DNA from: Neorhizobium huautlense
Lineage (GTDB): Bacteria > Pseudomonadota > Alphaproteobacteria > Rhizobiales > Rhizobiaceae
NCBI RefSeq assembly: GCF_002968575.1
Contig: NZ_PVBM01000010.1
Span: 122,798 to 186,797, forward strand
Length of the DNA stretch: 64,000 bases
Direction of reading: 5' to 3'
Part shown: one piece after another, positions 56,073 to 64,000 of the stretch
Position numbering within the stretch: position 1 is the stretch's first letter
How the letters are laid out: the number at the start of each line of letters is the position of its first letter
Notes under the pieces: generated by a model
What the model saw: only the letters and a program-made list of their open reading frames with translations
Databases searched by the model: none
What the model was told of the DNA's origin: nothing
Program-made: the position numbers and the translations under genes

Positions 56073-56230
56073 GCGATATCTCCCTTATCCCGGAAAGTGG
56101 GGACATCATGACATTTCGTCAAGTGTATGACACCAGGGCCGTCAAGAACAGATGGGCGGCGGAAAATCGCTTGCGGCCATCCGGCGAAGCTCATAATCCT
56201 CGGCGATCGTGACGATGCGGAGGTTTCACC

Positions 56231-56605
56231 ATGAGCGATATTTGGCCGACCGAACTGAGGGTCTCCAAGGACCGCCGCACGCTCAATGTTACGTTCAGCG
56301 ACGGTGCGGCCTTTGCGCTGGCTGCCGAAACCATGCGGGTTCTCTCGCCCTCCGCCGAGGTGCAGGGCCATGGTCCCGGCCAGAAGGTGACGGTGCCGGG
56401 CAAGCGGTATGTCGAAATAAGGTCGATCACGCCGACCGGCAACTATGCGGTACGAATCGGCTTCGACGACGGCCACGACAGCGGCATCTTCACCTGGACC
56501 TACCTGCGCGAGCTCGGGGAACGCGGCGCAGAACTCTTTGCCGACTACGAGCGGGAGCTTGCCGAAAAGGGCCTGAGCCGTGACCCGGGACATCGCTCGC
56601 GCTGA
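56231..56605 (+). CDS. DUF971 protein
   Basis: 124 aa. WPTELRVSKDRRTLNVTFSDGAAFALAAE and the end DGHDSGIFTWTYLREL are the DUF971 pattern, found also at the N-terminus of gamma-butyrobetaine hydroxylases. It probably binds a metal or cofactor; linkage to Fe-S carrier proteins is known in other genomes. It is divergent from moaA (158-base gap). Confidence 0.9.
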   Translation: MSDIWPTELRVSKDRRTLNVTFSDGAAFALAAETMRVLSPSAEVQGHGPGQKVTVPGKRYVEIRSITPTGNYAVRIGFDDGHDSGIFTWTYLRELGERGAELFADYERELAEKGLSRDPGHRSR

Positions 56606-56612
56606 ACTCGGC

Positions 56613-57089
56613 TCAGGCTGATTCGGTCTCGTCGACGACTTCTGCGTGCAAGGCGAGGATGATCTTTTCCATCGATTCGGCCATTGCGTGGCATTGTTCG
56701 ATCGGCGTCGAGGATAGGGTGCGTTCGATCAGGCTCGTTTGAATGGCCATGGCTTCCTCTGCGACCGCACGGCCCTCCTCCGTGAGGAAAAGCCGCAGAA
56801 CGCGCTTGTCCCTGGTATCGCCGCGCCGCTCGATCAGCCCGCGCTTTTCCATCTGCGGCAGCGTCATGCTCATGTTCGAACGACCGACAAGCAGCTTGCG
56901 AGCCAGTTCCTGCTGCGAAATCCCCTCGAAACGATAGAGATTGACCAGAATGTCGAGATGCGGCGGCTTGATGTCGAGGTCCGCGAGTTCGCGAGTCAGC
57001 ACGGTCTGCATCAGCTGGCAGGCACGCGCCACGGCGATCCAGCTTCGAAAACGCGGATGATCCCAGAGCAGGGCTTGATTTTTGTTCAT
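56613..57089 (-). CDS. MarR-family transcriptional regulator
   Basis: 158 aa winged helix: FEGISQQELARKLLVGRSNMSMTLPQMEKRGLIERRGDTRDKRVLRLFLTEEG. Divergent from the alpha/beta hydrolase at 57137, with a palindrome between them. It likely represses the hydrolase and itself, with a small aromatic or lipid ligand typical of the family. Confidence 0.94.
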   Translation of the reverse strand: MNKNQALLWDHPRFRSWIAVARACQLMQTVLTRELADLDIKPPHLDILVNLYRFEGISQQELARKLLVGRSNMSMTLPQMEKRGLIERRGDTRDKRVLRLFLTEEGRAVAEEAMAIQTSLIERTLSSTPIEQCHAMAESMEKIILALHAEVVDETESA

Positions 57090-57103
57090 TGTTGTACTTT
57101 ATT

Positions 57104-57117
57104 GTTCAATGTTGAAC
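57104..57117. promoter_or_regulatory. Putative MarR operator
   Basis: GTTCAA-TG-TTGAAC has perfect 6-base arms and lies in the 47-base gap between the divergent MarR and hydrolase genes. Upstream TTGTTCATTG and TTGTAC repeats give extra half-sites. Confidence 0.6.
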
Positions 57118-57136
57118 ATTTTTGGATTTTCCCACT

Positions 57137-58063
57137 ATGCCATCCTTTGCACTTCAGGTCATCCGTTTCGCCTTCGCAGCTGGAGGAAGTGTCTTTCCTC
57201 ACCCCGCTGCCAAACTCGCATTTGGGTTGTTCTGCCGAACGCCGTCGCGACGCCCGAAGGGGGAAAAGGCCCGGGCCGCGCATGCGGAGGGGCGGCAACG
57301 GTTGGCGGCAGCGCAGACTGCGCCATTTGCGGTGGGGAAATCCAGAGTCATGGCTTATCGCTTCGGCGGTGCCGGGAGACCGGCCGCACGTCGGTACCTC
57401 GTCGTGCACGGCTGGGGTTCCAGTGCGGCCTATATCTCGGCCCTGCCGGCAGGGCTCGCCGAAACGGGTGCCGAAGTCGTGGTGCTGGACTTTCCCGGCC
57501 ATGGATTGTCGGATGGCCGCAGTCTCAACATGCGTCAGGCTGTCGATGCGATCGTTGAGGCGGAGCGGCGCTTCGGTCGTTTCGATGCTGCAATCGGCCA
57601 CTCGTTCGGGGGTGCGGCATTGATGCTGGCCGCAGGCGGAGTGATGAAGGAGGCGGGATCGATTTCCCCGGAAAAGCTCGCCGTCATCGGCTCGCCGAGC
57701 CATATCCACTGGCTGTTCGAGGAGTTCTCGCAGATGGTCGGGCTGCCGCCGCGCGTCAAGGCGCTGCTGGTCAGTCACGCCGAGCAGGTGGCAGGCACCT
57801 CCCTCGATGATTTCGACACGGTGGCAAGTGCGCGAAAGCTCGCAAAGCCGCTTCTGGTCGTTCATGCCGAAGAGGACAAGGAAGTCGCGGCCGATCATGC
57901 CCGTCGTTTCGAAGGCGTTGCGACGGCGCGGCTTCACTGGGCAAACGGACTGGGACACCGCCGGATCGTCAGCGACCCTGCGGTCATCGAGACGATCAAG
58001 TCCTTCCTCGCCGAAGATCATCGACCGGCGCAGGCCAGCTCCGGCAAGGACGCAGCCGCTTGA
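57137..58063 (+). CDS. Alpha/beta hydrolase
   Basis: 308 aa. Oxyanion region YLVVHGWGSSAAYIS, nucleophile elbow GHSFGGAA (Ser), and late acid and His (HAEEDKEV and GLGHRRIV). The substrate is not known. ATG 57137 is preferred over TTG 57122. The divergent MarR regulator and operator suggest substrate-inducible expression. Confidence 0.9.
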   Translation: MPSFALQVIRFAFAAGGSVFPHPAAKLAFGLFCRTPSRRPKGEKARAAHAEGRQRLAAAQTAPFAVGKSRVMAYRFGGAGRPAARRYLVVHGWGSSAAYISALPAGLAETGAEVVVLDFPGHGLSDGRSLNMRQAVDAIVEAERRFGRFDAAIGHSFGGAALMLAAGGVMKEAGSISPEKLAVIGSPSHIHWLFEEFSQMVGLPPRVKALLVSHAEQVAGTSLDDFDTVASARKLAKPLLVVHAEEDKEVAADHARRFEGVATARLHWANGLGHRRIVSDPAVIETIKSFLAEDHRPAQASSGKDAAA

Positions 58064-58131
58064 TCGGATAAATCTGTCATCCTACTGTCGCCCTCGTCGG
58101 TTAAGAGCCGGCGCTGCATCGGGGACGGGAC

Positions 58132-58740
58132 ATGAGCATCATCACATCGGTCGAAGAACTGAAGGCCATCTACGAGGGCGTCTCGGAGGCTTCCATCGCC
58201 AAGGTCACGAAGGTTCTGACGTCGGAATACAGGCGGATGATCGAAACGTCGCCCTTCATGGCGCTTGCCACTGTCGGTCCGGAAGGTCTCGATTGTTCGC
58301 CGCGCGGCGACCTTGGGGGAGTGGTGCGGATAAGCGACGATGCGACGCTGTTATTGCCCGACTGGCGCGGCAACAATCGTATCGATTCGCTCCTCAACAT
58401 CGTGCGCGATCCGCGCGTGGCGCTGATGTTCCTGGTGCCCGGGTCGAACACCGCCATGCGCATCAACGGCCGTGCGGTCATTTCCGCTGAGCCGGAATTG
58501 CTCAAGAGTTTCGAAATGGATGGCAGGCATCCCCGCAGCGTCACGGTGATCACCATACATGAGGTCTATTTCCAGTGCGCCCGGGCGCTGATGCGGGCGG
58601 AATTGTGGAATCCGGAACGGTTTGTGGATCCAAAGAGCCTTCCGACGCCCGGGAACCTCCTGAAGGCTGCAAAGGCGGATTTCGACCAGGAAACCTACGA
58701 TCGCGAATGGTCGGCACGCGCCGCCAGGACAATGTGGTAG
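58132..58740 (+). CDS. Pyridoxamine 5'-phosphate oxidase-like FMN-binding protein
   Basis: 202 aa. FMALATVGPEGLDCSPRGDLGGVVRISDD is the split-barrel flavin-binding start; RNPERF-like and YFQCARALMRAELW match the C-terminal part of the PPOX family. It binds FMN or F420-like cofactor; a specific reaction is not known. Stands 68 bases after the hydrolase gene on the same strand. Confidence 0.87.
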   Translation: MSIITSVEELKAIYEGVSEASIAKVTKVLTSEYRRMIETSPFMALATVGPEGLDCSPRGDLGGVVRISDDATLLLPDWRGNNRIDSLLNIVRDPRVALMFLVPGSNTAMRINGRAVISAEPELLKSFEMDGRHPRSVTVITIHEVYFQCARALMRAELWNPERFVDPKSLPTPGNLLKAAKADFDQETYDREWSARAARTMW

Positions 58741-58768
58741 GAAGCCCAATTCAGGCCCGAGGCCCGGC

Positions 58769-59839
58769 CTATTTCTTGTAGATCAGCCAATTCTTGCCGG
58801 TGTAGTCCTTGTTCATGCCGTCTTCGAAGAAAACGGTGCGGTTACGCCCGCCGTTCTTGGCATGATAAAGGGCCGTATCCGAATTGGCGTAGAGCTCGCC
58901 CGGGTCATTTGCCTGCGAGGCCATGGCAAAACCGACGGAGATCGTGACGGGTCCGTAATCCACTCCGGAGCGCGAATTGCGGAAGGTGCGGGTTTCCAGG
59001 GCCCGCCGAACCCGCTCGCAGATGATCATCACCTCTTCCGCCGTATTCCCTTCGACGATCATGGCGAATTCCTCGCCGCCGGAACGGGCGACGAAGATGT
59101 CCTTGCGGACATTCGACCGGATGACGGAGGCGACGGTGGCAAGGATCTTGTCGCCCACCGGATGGCCGTAGCTGTCGTTGATCTTCTTGAAGTTGTCGAT
59201 GTCGGCAAGCACCAGCGCCGTGACGGGGAGCACCGCGGAATTGTCGTAGGCCGACGCCAGGCGTTCGTCAAAGGCGCGGCGATTGGCGATGCGCGTCAGC
59301 GAATCCGTATTGGCGATGCGCTTGTATTCGTCGAGCTCCCGACGGACTTGCTCCATTTCCTGCGACCGTTGGGCGACGCCGCCGGCCGTCTTTTCTCCAT
59401 GGGCGAGGGTCGTCCCGGTCGCTTCAGTGAGCAATGCAATCGCGCTCGTCAGGATTTCGGACGAAAGATTGTTTTTCGAGTTGATCCGCTGGGCGGTTTC
59501 GCCGAGCAGCTTGCTGTAGCTCTCCAGCGAATGCTGCTCCTGGCGCAGCAGACGCAACAACGATTCCAGCTCCCCGAGGATCCTGTCATGAGCGTTTTCA
59601 ACAACCGTGGTCTGGTCGGTTCCCAGATAACGCCGGGAGAGTTCATCCAGCTCTTCCTGGCTCGCGCGGCTTCCCAGCGCCGCCAGTTGCAAGGTCAGTT
59701 CGGGATTCGAGCCGATATAGGCTTCATAGAAGAGCTGGTAGTTACGCGGAATCGGCGCCGCACCCATGGAGCGCACCGCATAGATGATCTGGCTGACCAA
59801 ATCGTTAGATTGCGCCTTCGGCGCCGTTGCCGTCGTCAT
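58769..59839 (-). CDS. Cytoplasmic GGDEF diguanylate cyclase
   Basis: 356 aa with no membrane helices. Residues 1-165 are helical with a coiled coil (YRRYLG-like region and EQHSLESYSKLLGETAQR). GGEEF is at 254-258 in ARSGGEEFAMI. It should make c-di-GMP from GTP. The 286-base AT-rich region upstream, shared with the 3' side of fumC, contains no other gene. Confidence 0.92.
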   Translation of the reverse strand: MTTATAPKAQSNDLVSQIIYAVRSMGAAPIPRNYQLFYEAYIGSNPELTLQLAALGSRASQEELDELSRRYLGTDQTTVVENAHDRILGELESLLRLLRQEQHSLESYSKLLGETAQRINSKNNLSSEILTSAIALLTEATGTTLAHGEKTAGGVAQRSQEMEQVRRELDEYKRIANTDSLTRIANRRAFDERLASAYDNSAVLPVTALVLADIDNFKKINDSYGHPVGDKILATVASVIRSNVRKDIFVARSGGEEFAMIVEGNTAEEVMIICERVRRALETRTFRNSRSGVDYGPVTISVGFAMASQANDPGELYANSDTALYHAKNGGRNRTVFFEDGMNKDYTGKNWLIYKK

Positions 59840-60125
59840 CGACGATCCCCATACCCGCCCGGATTCGATAGATGAATAAGTATGCGAAAAATATTGGAAA
59901 AGAATTAAGGGGTCGTTTCGAAAGATTTATTCTCAAATACGGGCTCTGACCTTAAAAGCGTTGATTTTCTTCAAGGATAGCGCCGGTTTACTCCATTACG
60001 CCCCTTTTCGAATTCTTTTTGAGAAATATGAATCATGGTCAGATATTAATATTTTCGGCCCATTTAAAATATGACCCCGCCGTGTTCAGGGGCGGGGCCT
60101 TTGCCGGATCGTGAGAAAACAGGGG

Positions 60126-61517
60126 TTATTTCGGTCCGATCATGTTCTCCGGCCGGACATACTGGTCGAATTCTTCGTTGGTCAGGTATCCGCCGCCAAC
60201 TGCTTCTTCGCGAAGAGTTGTACCGTTCTTGTGAGCGGTCTTGGCAATCTTGGCGCAGATATCATAGCCGAGCTTGGTATTGAGCGCGGTGACCAGCATC
60301 AACGAATTTTCGACGCCGCGCTTGATATTGTCCTCGCGGGCCTCGATGCCGACGACGCAGTTGTCAGTGAAGGAAACGGCAGCATCTCCGAGAAGCTGGA
60401 CCGATTGCAGGAAATTGTAGGCCATCATCGGATTAAAGACGTTCAGCTCGAAATGGCCCTGGCTGCCGGCAAAGGTGATTGCCGCGTGATTGCCGAAGAT
60501 ATGGGCGCAAACCTGGGTCAATGCCTCGGATTGCGTGGGATTGACCTTGCCAGGCATGATCGACGAACCCGGTTCGTTTTCCGGAAGCGCAAGCTCGCCG
60601 AGGCCGGCCCGAGGGCCGGAGCCGAGGAAACGGATGTCGTTGGCGATCTTGAACAGCGCCGCCGCGGCGGCATTCACCGCGCCGTGGGCAAAAACCATAG
60701 CGTCATGCGCTGCGAGCGCCTCGAACTTGTTCGGCGCGGTCACGAAGGGCAGGCCGGTGATCTTGGCGATCTCGTCGGCGACCTTTTCGGCAAAGCCGAC
60801 CGGAGCGTTGAGGCCAGTGCCGACAGCCGTTCCGCCCTGCGCCAGTTCGTAAAGGCCCGGAAGAGAAACCTCGATGCGCTTGATGGCCGACGCCACCTGC
60901 GCCGCATAGCCGGAGAATTCCTGTCCAAGGGTCAGCGGCGTGGCGTCCTGAGTATGCGTGCGGCCGATCTTGATGATATGCGCAAAGGCCTTCGCCTTCG
61001 CATCCAGCGCGGCATGCAGATGCTTCAGGGAAGGGATCAGGTGGCGGACGATCTGCTCGGCGCAGGCAATATGCATGGCCGTCGGATAGGTGTCGTTCGA
61101 CGACTGGCTCATATTGACGTGATCGTTGGGGTGCACGGGCTTCTTCGAGCCCATGACGCCGCCGAGCATTTCGATCGCCCGGTTTGAGATCACCTCGTTA
61201 GCGTTCATGTTCGACTGCGTGCCGGAGCCGGTCTGCCAGACGACGAGCGGGAAATGCTCGTTGAGCTTTCCGTCGATGACTTCCTGCGCGGCTTCGACGA
61301 TTACCTGGCCGATCGCGGCATCGAGCCCGCCGAGTTGCATGTTGGCGCGAGCTGCCGCCTGCTTGACGATTCCGAGCGCGCGCACGACGGCAAGCGGCTG
61401 CTTTTCCCAGCCGATCTTGAAATTGCCCAGCGAGCGTTGCGCCTGAGCGCCCCAATAACGGTCGCTTGCCACTTCGATCGGGCCAAACGTGTCGGTTTCG
61501 GTGCGTGTCGCTGCCAT
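60126..61517 (-). CDS. fumC: Class II fumarate hydratase
   Basis: 463 aa from ATG 61517 (GAGGCAGCG upstream; the ATG at 61568 adds no domain). The signature [13 protein letters not shown] is present, as are [13 protein letters not shown] and [21 protein letters not shown]. It converts fumarate to malate in the TCA cycle and needs no Fe-S cluster. Stands alone. Confidence 0.97.
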   Translation of the reverse strand: MAATRTETDTFGPIEVASDRYWGAQAQRSLGNFKIGWEKQPLAVVRALGIVKQAAARANMQLGGLDAAIGQVIVEAAQEVIDGKLNEHFPLVVWQTGSGTQSNMNANEVISNRAIEMLGGVMGSKKPVHPNDHVNMSQSSNDTYPTAMHIACAEQIVRHLIPSLKHLHAALDAKAKAFAHIIKIGRTHTQDATPLTLGQEFSGYAAQVASAIKRIEVSLPGLYELAQGGTAVGTGLNAPVGFAEKVADEIAKITGLPFVTAPNKFEALAAHDAMVFAHGAVNAAAAALFKIANDIRFLGSGPRAGLGELALPENEPGSSIMPGKVNPTQSEALTQVCAHIFGNHAAITFAGSQGHFELNVFNPMMAYNFLQSVQLLGDAAVSFTDNCVVGIEAREDNIKRGVENSLMLVTALNTKLGYDICAKIAKTAHKNGTTLREEAVGGGYLTNEEFDQYVRPENMIGPK

Positions 61518-61900
61518 CTTCGCTGCCTCTGTTATTCGTGGTCCATGCCGGCTCCGGCTGATCAACAACGCGTTATCGCGCGCATAGGCCGGACGGCCGG
61601 CATTACTATACGATTGCGGCGGGTCCGCAAGCGGGCGGACCGGGCTTTTTGCTAGACTTTCGGCGTGCCTTTTATGACACGGGAGACGGAATTGTGAGAC
61701 CGATATAGTCTGTAACGCGCTGGGAAACGGAAAGACGTCAGTAAAAAATTAACCAATAGTTTCCTAACCTTCTGCGGGTGCGCCGGCACTTTGTCCGGCG
61801 CCGGGGATCCGGCCGGACCGGCGGGGCGTTTCTTTCCATCCCTTACGCGATCGGCTAGATGGCGTGGTATATATTCAAGGCCCGCAAACGCAGGCGCGGG
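61518..61900 (+). other. Intergenic region with a plus-strand hairpin and T-run
   Basis: GGTCCGC/GCGGACC with a 6-base loop (61622-61641) is followed by GGGCTTTTT (to 61650). On the plus strand this looks like a terminator. No plus-strand gene precedes it, because fumC is on the other strand. An AT-rich segment near 61740-61770 probably carries the promoter of the L,D-transpeptidase gene. Confidence 0.4.
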
Positions 61901-63835
61901 ATGCACGTGACGGGGACGACATTGCAGCACAGACATAACAAAATTTCGATCGCACTGGCCCTCACGTCAGGCATTTCGATCTTCGCAGGGATGACCGTTC
62001 CCGCTCAGGCCCTGACCCTCATGGACATCCTGCGTGGCGGCCCAGGTGCGAACAGGGCAGGCCAGGCGGACAACGGATTGCCCGGCGTGGGCGGCGGGCG
62101 CTCGGCGATGCCGAGCGAGAGATCGCTTGCCGATCCGGAGCCGCTGCCGAAGGTGTCGGGACCCCGCTACTACACCTACAAACCCGATGCCGAACGCCCC
62201 GTGAAGACCGCAGGTTTTGCGGCCGCCTCCGCGGCTGACGCTTCGCACCTGCTGATCGAGGCAAAAATCTCCGCGCCAGCGGATATCGCCGCTGCCTTGG
62301 AGGCGTTCTATGGCAAGACCGCCCAGCCTATCTGGATATCCGACGGCGACATCAACGAGAAGGCGAAGAGCGTTCTGGCTCTTTTCGAAGGGGCAGCCGA
62401 CTACGGTTTGGAGCCCGCCGACTATCTTCTGTCTGCACCTGCCCTGACGACGGCAAGCGTTGTCGAGCCGACGGCTTCCGGTTCGCCGGTCGTGGCTTCC
62501 GATGCGACACCCGCTTCGCCTGCCGATGGCCATGACCGGGCGTTGATGCAGTTCGAGCTGGCGCTGTCCGAAAAGGTGCTGACCTTTGCCCAGGACATGC
62601 TGCGCGGCCGCATCGATCCCAACCGGGTTTCCGGCTATCACGACTTCAAGCGCAAGGACGTCAACCTGGCGCTCGTGCTGCCCTTTGCGGAGAAGGGATC
62701 GGACGCCGCTGCTTATCTGGAAGGGCTTGCGCCGCAGAGCGCGCATTTTCAGGCGCTGAAGGCCGAGCTTGCGAAATTGCGTGCAGAAGCGACCGACAAC
62801 GGGCCGCAGGTCTCGCTGCCCGACAATCTTCTGCTGAAGCCGGGCAAGAGCAGCCCGGATATGGCCGGCATCATCGCCGCAATCCAGCATACGGGCTCGG
62901 ACGCCCTGAAGACCAAACACGCCGCGACGCTTGCTTCTTATCAGCAGACGCCTGAATACACGCCGGAACTCGTCGAGGTTGTGAAGACCTTCCAGGCGGA
63001 GGCGGGGCTGAAGCCGGACGGCGTCATCGGTGCCGCCACCATCCGCAAGATGGTCGGCCATACGTCCAAGGACCGGATCGGCAAGGTTGTCATCGCCATG
63101 GAACAGGCGCGCTGGCTGCCGAACGATCTCGGGCAGCGCTATGTCTTCATCAACCAGCCTGCCTTCCAGGTCTATTATCATGACCATGGCGTGGAGCAGT
63201 TCTCCATGCGCGTGGTCGTCGGCTCCAGGTCCAACCAGACCTATTTCTTCCAGGACCAGATCGAGACGGTCGAATTCAATCCCTATTGGGGCGTGCCGCA
63301 GTCGATCATCATCAACGAAATGCTGCCGCATCTGCGCCAGGATCCGAGCTATCTCGACCGGCTCGGCTACGAGGTCTCGGTCAACGGCCGGGCGGTCTCA
63401 TCGAGCAACGTCGATTGGTACGGCTCCACCCAGAATGTCTCCGTGCGCCAGCCGCCGTCCGGCGATAATGCGCTCGGCGACCTGAAGATCCTCTTCCCGA
63501 ACAGCCATGCGATCTACATGCATGACACGCCCTCGAAGAGCTTCTTCCAGCGCGACATGCGGGCGCTCAGCCATGGTTGCGTACGTCTCGCCGAACCGCG
63601 CAAGATGGCCGCTGCCGTGATGGGCACCACGATCGAGGATATCAATGCGCGGATCGCCGCCGGCCAGAACGTCGCCGCCAAGGTCCCGGTCAAGATCCCG
63701 GTCTACGTCTCCTATTTCACCGCCTGGCCGAACAAGGACGGCAAGGTGGAGTTCTTCGACGACGTCTATGGTCGCGATGATGCGATGCTGAAGGCATTCG
63801 CGGCAACCACCAAGGTTCGCGCGGCGCGGATCTGA
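61901..63835 (+). CDS. YcbB-like L,D-transpeptidase
   Basis: 644 aa from ATG 61901; ATG 61859 is an alternative. Signal peptide (ISIALALTSGISIFAGMTVPAQA). A scaffold region of ~300 residues is followed by a peptidoglycan-binding repeat (LKPDGVIGAATIRKMV). The YkuD catalytic domain has HDTPSKSFFQRDMRALSHGCVRLAEP with the catalytic Cys in SHGCVR. It makes 3-3 crosslinks between diaminopimelate residues in the periplasm, a major crosslink type in Rhizobiales that grow from one pole. Confidence 0.94.
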   Translation: MHVTGTTLQHRHNKISIALALTSGISIFAGMTVPAQALTLMDILRGGPGANRAGQADNGLPGVGGGRSAMPSERSLADPEPLPKVSGPRYYTYKPDAERPVKTAGFAAASAADASHLLIEAKISAPADIAAALEAFYGKTAQPIWISDGDINEKAKSVLALFEGAADYGLEPADYLLSAPALTTASVVEPTASGSPVVASDATPASPADGHDRALMQFELALSEKVLTFAQDMLRGRIDPNRVSGYHDFKRKDVNLALVLPFAEKGSDAAAYLEGLAPQSAHFQALKAELAKLRAEATDNGPQVSLPDNLLLKPGKSSPDMAGIIAAIQHTGSDALKTKHAATLASYQQTPEYTPELVEVVKTFQAEAGLKPDGVIGAATIRKMVGHTSKDRIGKVVIAMEQARWLPNDLGQRYVFINQPAFQVYYHDHGVEQFSMRVVVGSRSNQTYFFQDQIETVEFNPYWGVPQSIIINEMLPHLRQDPSYLDRLGYEVSVNGRAVSSSNVDWYGSTQNVSVRQPPSGDNALGDLKILFPNSHAIYMHDTPSKSFFQRDMRALSHGCVRLAEPRKMAAAVMGTTIEDINARIAAGQNVAAKVPVKIPVYVSYFTAWPNKDGKVEFFDDVYGRDDAMLKAFAATTKVRAARI

Positions 63836-63860
63836 CGCAAGGCCTTTAAAGGACTTGAAG

Positions 63861-63883
63861 GGGCGGCGGCGAGCCGCCCTTAT
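63861..63883 (+). terminator. Possible terminator after the L,D-transpeptidase gene
   Basis: GGGCGGC, a 5-base loop and GCCGCCC are followed by TTATA. The T-run is short. Confidence 0.45.
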
Positions 63884-63890
63884 ACATTGA

Positions 63891-63930
63891 GAGGCCGGAG
63901 CGTCTGTTATGATGCTCCGGCCTCGTTTGT
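63891..63930. terminator. Strong hairpin at the right edge
   Basis: The 11-base perfect stem GAGGCCGGAGC/GCTCCGGCCTC with a 12-base loop is followed by GTTTGT on the plus strand. It may end the plus-strand unit. The loop contains the stop of a minus-strand frame entering from the right. Confidence 0.5.
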
Positions 63931-64000
63931 CATTGGGGTGATCGCAACACCGCAATGGCTGAGGGCAAAGCGGTTGGGCTTGGCCGCCCTGAACCTTCGT
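63907..64000 (-). CDS. Possible C-terminal end of a gene entering from the right
   Basis: One minus-strand frame is open from the window edge to a TAA at 63907-63909, giving about 30 residues (ending TPMTNEAGAS). The length is too short to recognise a family, and the overlap with a hairpin makes coding uncertain. Confidence 0.25.
   Translation of the reverse strand, partial: RRFRAAKPNRFALSHCGVAITPMTNEAGAS

Noticed and set aside
61967..63331. 454-codon minus-strand frame opposite the L,D-transpeptidase gene
   Set aside because: It is antisense to a gene with clear catalytic motifs and shows no family similarity that I recognise.
1..64000. CRISPR arrays, tRNA, rRNA, integrase or transposase genes
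   Set aside because: No spaced direct repeats, cloverleaf or rRNA sequence, and no DDE or tyrosine recombinase motif were seen in any strong open frame.

Overview
The window is a chromosomal stretch from an alphaproteobacterium of the order Hyphomicrobiales, most likely the family Rhizobiaceae (Rhizobium/Agrobacterium/Neorhizobium type). The evidence is the GC-rich codon use, the very long UvrB with N- and C-terminal extensions, the Usg protein, a PleC/DivJ/PdhS-type kinase, the cob and ssu gene sets, and a rhizobial-style palindromic repeat inside a gene. No rRNA, tRNA, CRISPR array or insertion sequence was recognised.

Left edge (1-1500). The first kilobase is clearly AT-richer than the rest. 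It holds the 3' part of a retron-type reverse transcriptase fused to a C-terminal TIR domain, a predicted anti-phage defence effector. It is cut by the window edge, so any msr-msd RNA lies outside. It abuts decayed minus-strand remnants (1035-1389) and palindromic repeats. This is the most interesting locus in the window.

1.5-16 kb. uvrB carries a palindromic element translated within its C-terminus. It is followed by a membrane GGDEF-EAL protein, a divergent HxlR/SDR pair, a lipoprotein, a DUF1800-DUF1501 pair, a YciA-like thioesterase and a Cache-domain chemoreceptor.

15-34 kb. Extensin-like lipoprotein, MmcQ/YjbR protein, GST, ABC-2 exporter pair, MFS exporter with divergent AraC regulator, a cytoplasmic M15 peptidase with a transglycosylase-like C-terminus, a retropepsin-like protease overlapping a DUF1289 protein, cobS and cobT (cobalamin lower-ligand assembly), diacylglycerol kinase, a ParE/RelE toxin-antitoxin pair, a membrane histidine kinase, nuclease and uracil-DNA-glycosylase-like genes, Lrp, AraC, an AlkD-like glycosylase and a beta-hydroxyacid dehydrogenase.

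34-46 kb. The ssuA-ssuD-ssuC-ssuB operon supports growth on alkanesulfonates. It is followed by an XRE regulator divergent from a Kef-type antiporter, small housekeeping genes, and a polar amino-acid ABC uptake operon with no ATPase gene beside it. An intercistronic hairpin separates the binding-protein gene from the permease genes.

46-64 kb. A Pro/Gln-rich OmpA-family protein, mobB-mobA, two drug/metabolite exporters, a second chemoreceptor, moaA, a MarR/hydrolase divergent pair, an FMN-binding protein, a GGDEF cyclase, fumC and a YcbB-like L,D-transpeptidase. mobA/mobB and moaA together serve molybdenum cofactor synthesis. Most of the window is ordinary core genome; the accessory signal is concentrated at the left edge.
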